From Candidatus Rhodobacter oscarellae (lineage in GTDB: Bacteria > Pseudomonadota > Alphaproteobacteria > Rhodobacterales > Rhodobacteraceae), in assembly GCF_001078595.1 (NCBI RefSeq), contig NZ_LFTY01000002.1, positions 2,227,773-2,291,772 on the forward strand: a stretch of DNA of 64,000 bases, given 5' to 3'. The notes below the pieces were generated by a model. The model was not told the origin of the DNA and made no database searches. It was given only the letters and a program-made list of their open reading frames with translations. Below are positions 47,452-57,102 of the stretch, in pieces; positions within the stretch are counted from its first letter, which is position 1; each line of letters opens with the position of its first letter. The position numbers and the translations under genes are program-made.

Positions 47452-47522
47452 CCGCGCCTGAGCTCAGGTTATCCCATCGCGGGGTTGCGCGCCAAAGGGC
47501 CTAGGCACGCGTAGCGGCAACA

Positions 47523-50330
47523 TCAGTGCGCCTCGGCCCAGTTCGCCCCCTGCCCCGCGTCGACGACCAGCGGCACATCGAGATGCACCGCCGGGTCAGC
47601 GGCGCTTTCCATCACGTCGCGGACCCGCGCGATGGTGGCGTCGATCGCATCCTGGTCGACCTCAAAGATCAGCTCGTCATGCACCTGCAACAGCATCGTT
47701 GCAGGCAGATCCGCAATCGCCGCCTCCATCCGCACCATCGCGCGTCGGATCACATCCGCCGCCGTGCCCTGGATCGGCGCGTTGATCGCGGCGCGCTTGG
47801 CGAACCCCGCATGCGGCCCGCGCGCGTTGATCTCCGGCGTGTGGATCTTGCGCCCAAAGAGCGTCTGCACATGCCCGTTCTCCTTGGCGAAGGCGACGGT
47901 CGCGTCCATATAATCCTTGATGCCGGGGAAGCGCTCAAAATAGCGGTCGATAAAGCCCTGCGCCTCGGCCCGCGGGATACGCAGGTTGCGCGCCAAGCCG
48001 AAGCCGCTGATCCCGTAGATCACGCCAAAATTGATCGCCTTGGCCTGGCGGCGCACATCCGGCGTCATCTCGTCCAAGGGCACGCCGAACATCTCAGACG
48101 CGGTGGCGGCATGAATGTCCTGGCCTTCGGCAAAGGCCTGTTTGAGCTGCGGGATGTCCGCGATATGGGCCAGGATGCGCAGCTCGATCTGCGAGTAGTC
48201 GAGCGAGAGCAAGACGCGCCCTTCGGGCGCCACAAAGGCCTCGCGGATGCGGCGGCCCTCCTCGGTGCGCACAGGGATATTCTGCAGGTTCGGATCCGTC
48301 GACGCCAGCCGGCCCGTGTTGGCCCCGGCAATCGAATAAGAGGTGTGCACCCGGCCCGTGTCGGGGTGGATATGCTCTTGCAGGCTGTCGGTATAGGTCG
48401 ATTTCAGCTTGGAGAGCTGGCGCCAGTCGATCACACGCCCCGGCAGGTCATGCTCGGTCGCCAGATCCTCCAGCACGTCGGCGGGGGTCGAATACTTGCC
48501 CGTTTTGCCCTTCTTGCCGCCCGAAAGACCCATCTTCTCGAACAGGATGTCGCCCAGCTGCGCCGGAGAGCCCACGTTGAACGTCTCGCCCGCAAGCTCG
48601 TGGATCTCGGCCTCCAACCCGGCCATCTTCTGCGCAAAGGCGTTGGACATGCGCGAAAGCGTGTCGCGGTCGACCTTGATGCCCGACATCTCCATGCGTT
48701 TGAGCACCGGCACTAGGGGGCGTTCGAGGGTCTCGTAGACGGTGGTCACCCGGCTGCGGTGCAGCTGCGGCTTGAACTGCTTCCAGAGCCGCAGCGTGAT
48801 GTCGGCGTCCTCGGCGGCGTATTTCGTGGCCTCGTCGATGGCGACCTTGTCGAAGGTGATCGCGGACTTGCCCGAGCCCAGCAGCGGCTTGATCGGGATC
48901 GGCGCGTGACCAAGGTAGCGCTCTGACAGCAGGTCCATGCCGTGGTTATGCGCCCCGCCGTTCAGCGCGTAGGACATCAGCATCGTGTCGTCGATGGGCG
49001 CGACCTCGATGCCGTAGCGCGAGAAGATCTTGGCGTCATACTTCATGTTCTGCCCGATCTTGAGGACGCTTGGGTCCTCAAGAACGGACTTGAGGATCGC
49101 GAGGGCCTCGCGCTCGCCGCACTGCCCCTCGGCCAATGCGTCCGAGCCAAACAGGTCGTCCGAGGCGCTGGCGCGGTGGGTCAGCGGGATATAGCAGGCC
49201 TCGCCCGGCGTGACGCACAGCGAGATGCCCACCAGATCGGCGCGCATCTCGTTGAGCCCCGTGGTCTCGGTGTCCACGGCGACATAGCCGCGGGCATAGA
49301 TGCGCTCGACCCAGGCCTGCAGCGCGGGCAAGTCCCGCACGCATTCGTATTTCTCGGCGTCAAAGGGCACCTCCTCGGCCCCTTGCTGGGCCTCCTCGGC
49401 GCTTGCGGCGACTTTCTCTTCGATCACCGGCGCCTCGACGCCAAGGGCGTCGGCCACGCGGCGGCTAATCGTGCGGAACTCCATCTCGGTCAGGAAGCCC
49501 AGCAAAGCGTCCGCCTCGGGGTCCTTCACCGCCAGATCGTCCAGCGTAAAATCCAGCTCCATATTCTGGTCCAGCGTCACCAGGTCCCGCGACACGCGGA
49601 TCTGGTCGGCGAAGTTGATCAGCGTCTCGCGCCGCTTGGGCTGCTTGATCTCCTCGGCCCGCGCCAAGAGGCTGTCCAAGTCGCCATACTCATTGATCAG
49701 CAAGGCGGCGGTCTTGATGCCGATCCCCGGCGCGCCGGGCACGTTGTCGACGCTGTCGCCCGCAAGGGCCTGCACATCGATCACCCGCTCGGGCCCGACG
49801 CCGAATTTCTCTTCGACGCCCGCGTTGTCGATGCGCTTGTTCTTCATCGCGTCCAGCATTTCCACGCCGCCGCCGACAAGCTGCATCATGTCCTTGTCAG
49901 AGCTGATAATAGTGACGCGCCCGCCCGCCTCGCGGCCCTGGCGCGCCAGGGTGGCGATGATGTCGTCGGCCTCGAAGTTCTCGATCTCGACGCAGGCGAT
50001 GTTGAAGGCGCGCGTGGCGTCGCGGGTCAGCGGGAATTGCGGGCGCAGGTCCTCGGGCGCGGGGGGGCGGTTGGCCTTGTAGTCGGGGAAGATGTCGTGG
50101 CGAAAGCTCTTGCCGGAATGGTCAAAGATCACCGCCACATGGGTCGGCGCGTCGGGGCCCTTGTTGTCCTCGACCTGCTTGAACAGCATGTTCACAAAGC
50201 CCGAAACGGCCCCCACCGGCAGCCCGTCGGACTTGCGCGTCAGCGGCGGCAGCGCGTGGTATGCACGGAAGATGAAGGCCGAGCCGTCGATCAGATGCAG
50301 GTGGCAACCCTTGCCGAAGGATGTGTCCAT
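47523..50330 (-). CDS. polA: DNA polymerase I
   Basis: A 935-residue repair and replication polymerase. The 5'-3' exonuclease occupies about residues 1-300 (LIDGSAFIFRAYHA), the 3'-5' exonuclease follows with intact DTETTGLNE, and the family-A polymerase fills the rest (DYSQIELRILAHIAD, RRQAKAINFGVIYG, LLQVHDELIFEV). The ATG at 50330 fits the usual N-terminus; an extra upstream frame is not conserved. Confidence 0.95.
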   Translation of the reverse strand: MDTSFGKGCHLHLIDGSAFIFRAYHALPPLTRKSDGLPVGAVSGFVNMLFKQVEDNKGPDAPTHVAVIFDHSGKSFRHDIFPDYKANRPPAPEDLRPQFPLTRDATRAFNIACVEIENFEADDIIATLARQGREAGGRVTIISSDKDMMQLVGGGVEMLDAMKNKRIDNAGVEEKFGVGPERVIDVQALAGDSVDNVPGAPGIGIKTAALLINEYGDLDSLLARAEEIKQPKRRETLINFADQIRVSRDLVTLDQNMELDFTLDDLAVKDPEADALLGFLTEMEFRTISRRVADALGVEAPVIEEKVAASAEEAQQGAEEVPFDAEKYECVRDLPALQAWVERIYARGYVAVDTETTGLNEMRADLVGISLCVTPGEACYIPLTHRASASDDLFGSDALAEGQCGEREALAILKSVLEDPSVLKIGQNMKYDAKIFSRYGIEVAPIDDTMLMSYALNGGAHNHGMDLLSERYLGHAPIPIKPLLGSGKSAITFDKVAIDEATKYAAEDADITLRLWKQFKPQLHRSRVTTVYETLERPLVPVLKRMEMSGIKVDRDTLSRMSNAFAQKMAGLEAEIHELAGETFNVGSPAQLGDILFEKMGLSGGKKGKTGKYSTPADVLEDLATEHDLPGRVIDWRQLSKLKSTYTDSLQEHIHPDTGRVHTSYSIAGANTGRLASTDPNLQNIPVRTEEGRRIREAFVAPEGRVLLSLDYSQIELRILAHIADIPQLKQAFAEGQDIHAATASEMFGVPLDEMTPDVRRQAKAINFGVIYGISGFGLARNLRIPRAEAQGFIDRYFERFPGIKDYMDATVAFAKENGHVQTLFGRKIHTPEINARGPHAGFAKRAAINAPIQGTAADVIRRAMVRMEAAIADLPATMLLQVHDELIFEVDQDAIDATIARVRDVMESAADPAVHLDVPLVVDAGQGANWAEAH

Positions 50331-50374
50331 GATAAGCTGCCCCAACCGTTCGTTTCCTAGAATGCTGTTTTGAC

Positions 50375-50878
50375 ATGATCCGGTTGATCCTTCTAGTCGC
50401 TGTTTTGGCCTCCGACGTTTCGGCGCAGCAGCTGCAGGTCCCGGGGCTGACCCCTGATGGCACGCCTGACGCAATGCCCGCCTGCGCGCCACTGCCCTAC
50501 CCGGACCAGCAGAACTGCACCCGCGTATTGGCCTGTGTCGGCGATGACGGGCTCTGGTTTGACGGCCAGGCGCGCGGCTGGGACGAGGGGCCGGTCTTTG
50601 GGCGTCGCAACGACGGGGTCGCCTGCGTTGGCAAGTGGAGCTCGCGCGGGCTCTTCGGCACCGGGTTCTCGAACCTGGAATGCAAGGACGGCACCACCGC
50701 GCAGGTGCTCTACACCATCCAGGATAACGACACCGGCACGGTGATCGGCCATGGCAAGGACAGCGCCGGGCGGCAGATCCAGGTCTGGACCGGGCTCAAC
50801 GTGCTGGAGTTCCTGCGCAGCGATCTGACCGGCGCGCCAGAGCTGCCTTGCACCCAAGGCGCGATCCCGATCAGCTAG
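50375..50878 (+). CDS. Secreted hypothetical protein
   Basis: A 167-residue protein with a signal peptide (about 1-17, ending VSAQQ) and six or so Cys in the mature part that could form disulfides. No domain recognised. It is divergent from polA by 44 nt, so the promoters overlap. Confidence 0.7.
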   Translation: MIRLILLVAVLASDVSAQQLQVPGLTPDGTPDAMPACAPLPYPDQQNCTRVLACVGDDGLWFDGQARGWDEGPVFGRRNDGVACVGKWSSRGLFGTGFSNLECKDGTTAQVLYTIQDNDTGTVIGHGKDSAGRQIQVWTGLNVLEFLRSDLTGAPELPCTQGAIPIS

Positions 50879-50912
50879 CTAGGCCCGGTCCAGCAGCCGC
50901 GATCCAGCGCCG

Positions 50913-51713
50913 CTATTTGTCGATCTCCGCCGCCACAGCCGCGATGGCCTTCTGATAGACCGTCGCCGCGTTCCACTCGTTCAGCACCGGAAAGTTCGGC
51001 TCCCCCGGCAGGTAGCCCTTGCCTTTCTTCCAGCCCTTCTTGCGCAGGAAATACGCGGTCGAGGCCAGCGCGTCCCACTCGTTGTAGAAATCCACGCGAC
51101 CGTCGCCATTGCCGTCCACGCCGAATTGCATCGCATTGCCGGGCAGGAACTGCGTATGGCCCATCTCGCCATGGAAGGCGCCCAGCTGGCTGGGGCTCAG
51201 CATGCCGCGATCCACCATCTGCAGCGCCGCGATGGCATGCGGGATGAAGAAGTCCGAGCGGCGGCAATCATAGGCCACGGTCAGGATCGACGACACCACC
51301 GGCACCGAGCCCATGCTGCGGCCAAAACCGGTCTCCATGCCGTGGATCGACACCAGGATCGAGCCCGGCACGCCGTAACGCTTCTCCAGGGAGGCGAAGA
51401 AGGCCGGGTTGCGCGCGATGCGCTTGCCCGCGGTGCTGGCGAAGCCGCGCACCGAGCCCAGGCGGATGCGGATGAAGTCATCCAGCGCGTATTTGACGCC
51501 CTTCTGGTTGCGGTCTGCCCGGATGGTGCCCTTTGAGTATGTCGCGGCGGCCAGCGCCCGCAGCCCGCGATCTTTCACGCCCTCCTCTTTGGCGGTGCTG
51601 GCAAACTCCGACTTCCAGGCGCCGAACCCCGCGCCGGTGTTGCCGCAGGTGGCCGAGATGGCGGGCGCCGCGGCGGCCAGGGTGATGCAAAGGGAGGCAA
51701 GAATGATACGCAT
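50913..51713 (-). CDS. Lytic murein transglycosylase (MltB/SLT_2 type)
   Basis: A 266-residue periplasmic peptidoglycan-cleaving enzyme. The signal peptide is about residues 1-20; the catalytic Glu is in HGMETGFGRS, and GEMGHTQFLPGNAM is the second conserved block. Unlike many relatives it has no PG-binding tail. ATG 51713 gives a proper signal peptide. Confidence 0.88.
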   Translation of the reverse strand: MRIILASLCITLAAAAPAISATCGNTGAGFGAWKSEFASTAKEEGVKDRGLRALAAATYSKGTIRADRNQKGVKYALDDFIRIRLGSVRGFASTAGKRIARNPAFFASLEKRYGVPGSILVSIHGMETGFGRSMGSVPVVSSILTVAYDCRRSDFFIPHAIAALQMVDRGMLSPSQLGAFHGEMGHTQFLPGNAMQFGVDGNGDGRVDFYNEWDALASTAYFLRKKGWKKGKGYLPGEPNFPVLNEWNAATVYQKAIAAVAAEIDK

Positions 51714-51812
51714 GAAGGCTCTCTCAATCAATTTTTCTGTCTGGCCCATTTAAGGGCTTTGTGCGCGCTGCGCCAAGCCCGATATTCCTGACCCACGGCG
51801 CCAAGAACGCTC

Positions 51813-51841
51813 TTGCCAGACGGGGATTGCGGTCCTATACC
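51813..51841 (+). promoter_or_regulatory. Candidate rplS promoter
   Basis: TTGCCA (51813-51818) and TATACC (51836-51841) are spaced by 17 nt and lie about 190 nt upstream of rplS, giving a long leader. Confidence 0.5.
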
Positions 51842-51847
51842 CCGCCC

Positions 51848-52034
51848 GTCCGAGGCTCGTGTGAGTCTTTCGGGCGTTTGCGCTGTGCCGATACGTCATC
51901 GACGCCGCGCGATACAAGCAAATGACGACCGAAATCTCTGGCGGGCCCTGCGGGAAGACCCGACGCAAACCAGAGCTCTGGGCCGACAGCACACCTCTCT
52001 GGGCAAACCAGAGGCAGATATAGGAGACGGTCCC
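51848..52034 (+). promoter_or_regulatory. Structured rplS leader
   Basis: The leader includes CCAGAG-CTCTGG (51970-51981) and CTCTGG-GCAAA-CCAGAG (51997-52013). The two CTCTGG copies can each pair with either CCAGAG copy, allowing alternative folds. Ribosomal protein leaders often sense the free protein; this is inference. The rplS ribosome-binding site AGGAG lies just after. Confidence 0.5.
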
Positions 52035-52412
52035 ATGGACCTGATTGCACAGCTTGAGGCGGAGCAAGTCGCTGCGCTCGGCAAAGAGATCCCGGATTTC
52101 AAGGCCGGCGACACCATCCGGGTCGGCTATAAGATCATCGAGGGCTCGCGCTCGCGGGTTCAGAACTACGAAGGCGTCTGCATCAGCCGCAAGAACGGCG
52201 TCGGCATCGCCGGCTCGTTCACGGTGCGCAAGATCTCGTTCGGCGAGGGCGTGGAGCGGGTCTTCCCCCTGCACTCGACCAACATCGAGAGCATCACCGT
52301 AGTGCGCCGCGGCCGCGTGCGCCGCGCCAAGCTCTACTACCTGCGTTCGCGCCGCGGCAAGTCCGCGCGGATCGCCGAGGACACCACCTACAAGCCCAAG
52401 GCTCAGGCGTAA
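52035..52412 (+). CDS. rplS: 50S ribosomal protein L19
   Basis: A 125-residue ribosomal protein. The conserved [24 protein letters not shown] and [19 protein letters not shown] blocks are all present. It is separated from the usual rpsP-rimM-trmD neighbours within this window and has its own promoter candidate. rpmE follows after 12 nt. Confidence 0.97.
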   Translation: MDLIAQLEAEQVAALGKEIPDFKAGDTIRVGYKIIEGSRSRVQNYEGVCISRKNGVGIAGSFTVRKISFGEGVERVFPLHSTNIESITVVRRGRVRRAKLYYLRSRRGKSARIAEDTTYKPKAQA

Positions 52413-52424
52413 GGAGACGGCGAG

Positions 52425-52646
52425 ATGAAAAAAGACACCCATCCCGATTATCACGTCATCGACGTCAAGATGACCAATGGCGACATCGTCCAGATGCGCT
52501 CGACCTATGGCAAAGAGGGCGACACGCTGACGCTGGAGATCGACCCCACGGTGCACCCCGCCTGGACCGGCGGCGGCACGCGCCTGATGGACACCGGCGG
52601 CCGCGTCTCGAAGTTCAAGAAGAAATTCGAAGGCATGGATTTCTAG
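52425..52646 (+). CDS. rpmE: 50S ribosomal protein L31
   Basis: A 73-residue ribosomal protein of the Cys-lacking type ([30 protein letters not shown]). The zinc-binding Cys residues are absent. AAGGAG precedes the ATG. It is cotranscribed with rplS and followed by a strong terminator. Confidence 0.96.
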   Translation: MKKDTHPDYHVIDVKMTNGDIVQMRSTYGKEGDTLTLEIDPTVHPAWTGGGTRLMDTGGRVSKFKKKFEGMDF

Positions 52647-52671
52647 ATCCAACTGCCCGAAAGAAAGACCC

Positions 52672-52700
52672 AAACGCCGCCCCTCTCCGGGCGGCGTTTT
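52672..52700 (+). terminator. Intrinsic terminator after rpmE
   Basis: AAACGCCGCCC (52672-52682) pairs perfectly with GGGCGGCGTTT (52689-52699) around a CTCTCC loop and ends in TTTT. Confidence 0.9.
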
Positions 52701-52770
52701 GCGTTCCGGGGTCGCGGCAAGCGCGGCGTAGTCGCATCTAGACCAGGGGCATCGAATTGGCGGCTCTGGC

Positions 52771-52802
52771 CCGGGGCGGGCGTTGAAGACCTTCCGCCCC
52801 GG
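52771..52802. repeat. GC inverted repeat flanking copy D
   Basis: CCGGGGCGG (52771-52779) and CCGCCCCGG (52794-52802) are perfect 9-nt complements. The right arm overlaps the outer hairpin of repeat copy D, so the two pairings exclude one another. Confidence 0.6.
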
Positions 52803-53086
52803 ACTTGATCCGAGGCCTCCGCCCTGAGCCAAGCGTAACACGGGCAGCGGTCGACCTGGAGGTCGCATGCACTACGGCGCTGTGTTGCGAGCGATCTTCG
52901 AAAACGCTAACGTTCCAATAGTATGCGCGGTTGCAAAAGCGGCCTCCTGGGGGAATGAGGTCATTCTGCGCCACCGGTTCGAGCGAATGACCGAATGGCC
53001 GCTGCCCGAGGCAAGCTCGGGCGGTTGCGCGGATTGGGGTCCGTTGCATCTGGTGTCGGCAAGCGTTGCCAGGGCGATGCGCTTGA
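52794..53086 (+). repeat. Structured intergenic repeat, copy D (with insertion)
   Basis: This copy lies between the rpmE terminator and the GNAT gene. The left arm 52841-52857 keeps its sequence, while the right arm is shortened to 52997-53008, leaving about 12 pairs. About 42 nt have replaced the GGTC of the other copies; the insert carries GGTCATTC (52959-52966) and GAATGACC (52985-52992) as a nested hairpin. The loop closely matches copies A and B. Confidence 0.85.
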
Positions 53087-53267
53087 GGCCAATGCACGCC
53101 ACAGCCCAAGTCGCCTATTCTTCAAAGGGAGAGGCCTCGGTGTCCCGGTAGGCGCGCATGGGCAGGTCGCCCCGTGCCCAAGCAAGCCTTGCGCCGACGG
53201 GCACCAGACTTGCCAAGTGCGTATCGCCCTGCGAGCCTGCGCTAGTGCGCATGAGGGAGTGTCTACC

Positions 53268-53789
53268 ATGTCCGTGTCCGTTGACTTCGTCTCTAAGGTG
53301 CCGGAACTCGCGGCGTTCCGGGCGCTTCTGCTGGACTACTACGCGGACGTGCTGGAGACCGCCGCCAGGGCTGGCCTGACCGGCGTGACGCCGCAGGAGG
53401 CCACTGACGGCTCTATCGCGGACCTGCCCAAGATGCTGCCACCGAAGGGCCGGCTGCTGCTGGCGTCCAACCCGGAGGGGCGGCTGGTGGGCTGCGGCGC
53501 TCTGGTGGGGATAAGGGCCGATGCGGCCGAGATGAAGCGCATGTATGTTCGCCCCGAGGCGCGCGGCACCGGCCTGGGGCGGCGGCTGTTTGAGATGCGG
53601 ATAGAGGAGGCCCGCCGGATGGGCTGCACCTCGATCTATGCCGACACCGCCAGGGGCAACCGCGCGATGTTGTCGATGTATGAGAGGTTCGGCTTTCGCT
53701 ACATCCCGCGCTATCCCGAGAACGCCAACCCGCCGGAATTCGAGCCCTATCTGGTCTATCTGCGGTTCGACTTTCCGCCCGGCGGCTAG
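53268..53789 (+). CDS. GNAT-family N-acetyltransferase
   Basis: A 173-residue acetyl-CoA-dependent transferase. The acetyl-CoA loop is VRPEARGTGLGRRLFE, followed by GNRAMLSMYERFGF. The GGGAG 8 nt upstream supports ATG 53268. Substrate unknown. Confidence 0.87.
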   Translation: MSVSVDFVSKVPELAAFRALLLDYYADVLETAARAGLTGVTPQEATDGSIADLPKMLPPKGRLLLASNPEGRLVGCGALVGIRADAAEMKRMYVRPEARGTGLGRRLFEMRIEEARRMGCTSIYADTARGNRAMLSMYERFGFRYIPRYPENANPPEFEPYLVYLRFDFPPGG

Positions 53790-54025
53790 GCTCAGAGCCG
53801 GCGCTGCGCCCGCGCAGCAAGGCCGCGGCGCTGGCTTTCATAAACTCATTGAAGATTTTTCATGCCCCGCGCCCTCGCGGTTCGGCAGCGATTTCGATAG
53901 GAGTCCGTTTCAACGCACAAGATGTCGCTTTGCGCTTTGCATTCCGCGCGGTTCTGCTTGATGACGTCTCAGCTTTAACCCGCGGCGCCCCGCGCCCCGC
54001 CCCTGCCCAAGAAGGCCCACGCCCT
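53790..54025. other. Intergenic region before the methyltransferase gene
   Basis: 236 nt without a convincing gene. The AT-rich part at 53840-53870 could hold a promoter. No clear ribosome-binding site is seen at its 3' end. Confidence 0.3.
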
Positions 54026-55096
54026 ATGACCCGCACCATCGTCGAGTCGAAGACCAAAACCGCCATCATCGGCTTTGACCAGCCGTTCTGCGTGATCGGC
54101 GAGCGGATCAACCCAACGGGCCGCAAGATCCTCAACGAGGAGCTTGAGGCGGGCGATTTCAGCCGCGTGCAGGCGGATGCTTTGGCGCAGGTGGCGGCAG
54201 GGGCCAACGTGCTGGACATCAACTCCGGCGCGGTCTTCTCCAACAAGATGGCCGAGGACCCGCGCTATGCCGACAACAACTTTGTCGAGCCCACGCTGAT
54301 GAAAGAGCTGGTCGAGAAGGTGCAAGAGGTCACGGATTGCCCGCTTTGCATCGACAGCTCGGTCCCGGGCGCGCTGGAGAACGGCCTGGCCGCGGCGCAA
54401 GGCCGCCCGCTTTTGAACTCGGTGACCGGCGAGGAAGAGCGCCTGGAACTGGTCCTGCCCCTGGTCAAGAAATACAACGTGCCCGTGGTGGCGATCTCGA
54501 ACGACGACACGGGGATCTCCGAGGACCCCGATGTGCGCTTTGCCGTGGCCAAGAAGATCGTCGAGCGCGCCGCCGATTTCGGCATCCCCGCCCATGACAT
54601 CGTGGTCGACCCGCTGGTGATGCCGGTGGGCGCCATGGGCACCGCGGGGCTGCAGGTCTTCACCCTGGTGCGCCGCCTGCGCGAGGAGCTGGGCGTGAAC
54701 ACCACCTGCGGCGCCTCCAACATCAGCTTTGGCCTGCCGAACCGGCACGGCATCAACAACGCCTTCCTGCCGATGGCGATGACCGCGGGCATGACCTCTG
54801 CCATTATGAACCCCGTCGCCATCCCGGTCGGGCCCAAGAAGCTGGCCGAGGCCAAGGAAAAGGTCGCCGCCGCGGGCATCGTGCTGCCAGAGGACATGGA
54901 TGACGAGACGTTCTGCAAGCTCTTCAACATTGGCTCCACGCTCTCCCGCGCGGGCAAGGAAATGGAGGCCATCCGCGCCGCCAACTTCCTGACCAATAAC
55001 GACGAGGCCGGCAGCGCCTGGATCAACTTCAACAAGGACCCAGACGCGGCGCCCGCGGGCGGGCGCAGCGGTGGTCGGCGTCGGCGGCGTGGCTAG
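54026..55096 (+). CDS. Methyltetrahydrofolate:corrinoid methyltransferase-like protein
   Basis: A 356-residue pterin-binding TIM-barrel protein. CVIGERINPTGRK and VLDINSGA near the N-terminus, CIDSSVPGALENG and GASNISFGLPNR in the middle are the pterin-site motifs. It moves a methyl group between methyl-THF and a corrinoid protein. No corrinoid protein, MttB-type partner or activator is next to it here. The C-terminus has a Gly/Arg-rich tail. Confidence 0.87.
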   Translation: MTRTIVESKTKTAIIGFDQPFCVIGERINPTGRKILNEELEAGDFSRVQADALAQVAAGANVLDINSGAVFSNKMAEDPRYADNNFVEPTLMKELVEKVQEVTDCPLCIDSSVPGALENGLAAAQGRPLLNSVTGEEERLELVLPLVKKYNVPVVAISNDDTGISEDPDVRFAVAKKIVERAADFGIPAHDIVVDPLVMPVGAMGTAGLQVFTLVRRLREELGVNTTCGASNISFGLPNRHGINNAFLPMAMTAGMTSAIMNPVAIPVGPKKLAEAKEKVAAAGIVLPEDMDDETFCKLFNIGSTLSRAGKEMEAIRAANFLTNNDEAGSAWINFNKDPDAAPAGGRSGGRRRRRG

Positions 55097-55187
55097 GCGC
55101 GCGCGGGCAGCCCGCTAGAGGGCCGCGAACCGCGCGGCCTTCGGCGGGCTCTGGTCCGAAGCGGCGGCACTTGTGGCTCGGCTTAAT

Positions 55188-57074
55188 TTAGACCGCTCCC
55201 TCGTCATCATGCTCCTCTTCAAACCGGCTCAGAAGCGCGGCCTCAAGCTCGGTATGCAGCTCCTGCGACCGCGCCATGTAATCCGCGTTCTGCTCCAGCG
55301 GCACACCGCGCTTCCAGAGCGGCGCGAGGTCGCGCAGGGCGGCGCGGTCATAGTCGAAATAGGTCTTCTCTAGCGTCGCGGCCTCGAACTCGCTGAGCCC
55401 GGCATTCTCCAGCACGTAGCGCCCGGCGCGCAGCGAGCTGTCGAAAAGCTCGCGCACCACCTTGTCGGCGCCCGCCTCCAGCAGCGCATAGGCGTGCACC
55501 CGGTCGCGCGCGCGGGCCACCACAAAGAGGTCGGGCCGCTCGCGCTTTGCATGGGCGACAAGCTGCACCGCCGCGTCGCGGTCATCCAGCGCCACCACCA
55601 GCGTTTCGGCCTCCTTCAGCCCGGCGGCGTTCAGCAGGCTGGGGCGGGTGGGGTCACCAAAGAAGCCCTTATAGCCGAAGCGCCGCAAGAGCTGGATCGT
55701 CGCCAGGTCGCGGTCCAGCACCACCGTGTTGAACCCCGACATCTGCACCATGCGGTTCACCGCCTGCCCGAACCGCCCCACGCCCGCGATGATAACCGGG
55801 CCCTGGCTGTCGATCTCGTCCGCCTCGGCGGCCTCCGGCGTGGCGACGCGCTTGGACAGGAACTCATAGGCCAGGAAGAAGAGCGGCGTCAGCAGCATTG
55901 ACAGCGCCGTGACAGTCAGAAGCTGATCGGCCAAGGGCCCGGGCAGCACGTGCTGCTGCGCCGAGAAGCTGATCAGCAACAACCCGAACTCGCCCGCCTG
56001 CGCCAGCCCCAGCGTGAACAGCCACTTGTGCCGCCCGCGCAGCTGGAACACCCGCGCGAGGAGATAGAGCACCAGCCCCTTGATCACCATGATCCCAAGC
56101 GTCAGCCCGATCAGCGTCACGGGCGCGGCAAAGAACCCCGCCACGTCCAGACCCGCACCGACAGTGATGAAGAAAAGGCCCAGCAGCAGCCCCTTGAAGG
56201 GCTCGATGTCGCTCTCAAGCTCGTGACGGAACTCGCTATTGGCCAGCACCACGCCCGCAAGGAAGGTCCCCAAGGCGGGCGAGAGCCCCACCAGCCCCAT
56301 CAGCACCGCGATCCCCACCACGATCAGCAGCGCAAGCGCGGTGTACATCTCGCGCAGCCGCGAGTGGTGGATGTAGTGGAAGATCGGGTTCACCAGATAG
56401 CGCCCGGCCAGGATAACGGCGGCGATCATGCCTAGGGTGACCAGCGTAGCGCCCCAGCCCGGTAGCCCCTCGACCAGCGACAACGCGTGCTCGGAATGGT
56501 CGGCCAGGTCCTCGTTCTGGGCGCGGCTGATCGAGCCGTCGGGGTTAAAGCTCGGCACCGGCGCGGTGGCCAGCAAAGGCAGCAGCACCAGCATCGGGAT
56601 CACGGCGATGTCCTGCGCCAGAAGCACCGAGAAGGTGCTGCGCCCGCCCTGGGTGCGCATCAGGCCACGCTCGCTGAGCGTCTGCAACACGATGGCGGTG
56701 GAGGAGAGCGCAAAGATCAGGCCGATCGCGATCGCGGGCTTGGTCGCCTGCCCCAGCAGAGCCGCCCCCGCCGCGATCAAGATCGTTGTGACCACGATCT
56801 GCGCCGTGCCCAGCCCCAAAAGCTTGTCGCGCATATCCCAAAGCGTGCGCGGGTCCAGCTCTAGCCCGATCAGGAACAGCATCATCACGACGCCGAACTC
56901 GGCCACGTGCTGCAGCTCTTGCGTCTCGGTGCCCACAAGGCCCAGAACCGGCCCAATCAAAAGCCCCGCGGCCAGATACCCCAGCACCGAGCCAAGGCCC
57001 AACCGGGAAGCCAATGGCACCGCCACGACGGCCGCGCCCAAGTAAATCGCTATCTGAAAAAACATCCCCTCCAT
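55188..57074 (-). CDS. Kef-type cation:proton antiporter (CPA2)
   Basis: A 628-residue membrane protein. About 12 helices (residues 1-390) form the exchanger, followed by a TrkA-N Rossmann domain (VIIAGVGRFGQAVNRM near 415) that may bind NAD or glutathione. It resembles KefB/KefC. AGGAG lies 11 nt before the ATG. Confidence 0.9.
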   Translation of the reverse strand: MEGMFFQIAIYLGAAVVAVPLASRLGLGSVLGYLAAGLLIGPVLGLVGTETQELQHVAEFGVVMMLFLIGLELDPRTLWDMRDKLLGLGTAQIVVTTILIAAGAALLGQATKPAIAIGLIFALSSTAIVLQTLSERGLMRTQGGRSTFSVLLAQDIAVIPMLVLLPLLATAPVPSFNPDGSISRAQNEDLADHSEHALSLVEGLPGWGATLVTLGMIAAVILAGRYLVNPIFHYIHHSRLREMYTALALLIVVGIAVLMGLVGLSPALGTFLAGVVLANSEFRHELESDIEPFKGLLLGLFFITVGAGLDVAGFFAAPVTLIGLTLGIMVIKGLVLYLLARVFQLRGRHKWLFTLGLAQAGEFGLLLISFSAQQHVLPGPLADQLLTVTALSMLLTPLFFLAYEFLSKRVATPEAAEADEIDSQGPVIIAGVGRFGQAVNRMVQMSGFNTVVLDRDLATIQLLRRFGYKGFFGDPTRPSLLNAAGLKEAETLVVALDDRDAAVQLVAHAKRERPDLFVVARARDRVHAYALLEAGADKVVRELFDSSLRAGRYVLENAGLSEFEAATLEKTYFDYDRAALRDLAPLWKRGVPLEQNADYMARSQELHTELEAALLSRFEEEHDDEGAV

Positions 57075-57102
57075 GGGGTGGTAACTCCTTTCGAATTCAA
57101 AG

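Noticed and set aside
47457-47468. CCTGAGCTCAGG palindrome between DUF1285 and polA
   Set aside because: A 12-bp palindrome between convergent genes without a T-run; too short to call a terminator or site.
53102-53267. Upstream extension of the GNAT frame into repeat D
   Set aside because: The part before 53268 reads the repeat and its flank; the GGGAG at the chosen ATG fits better.
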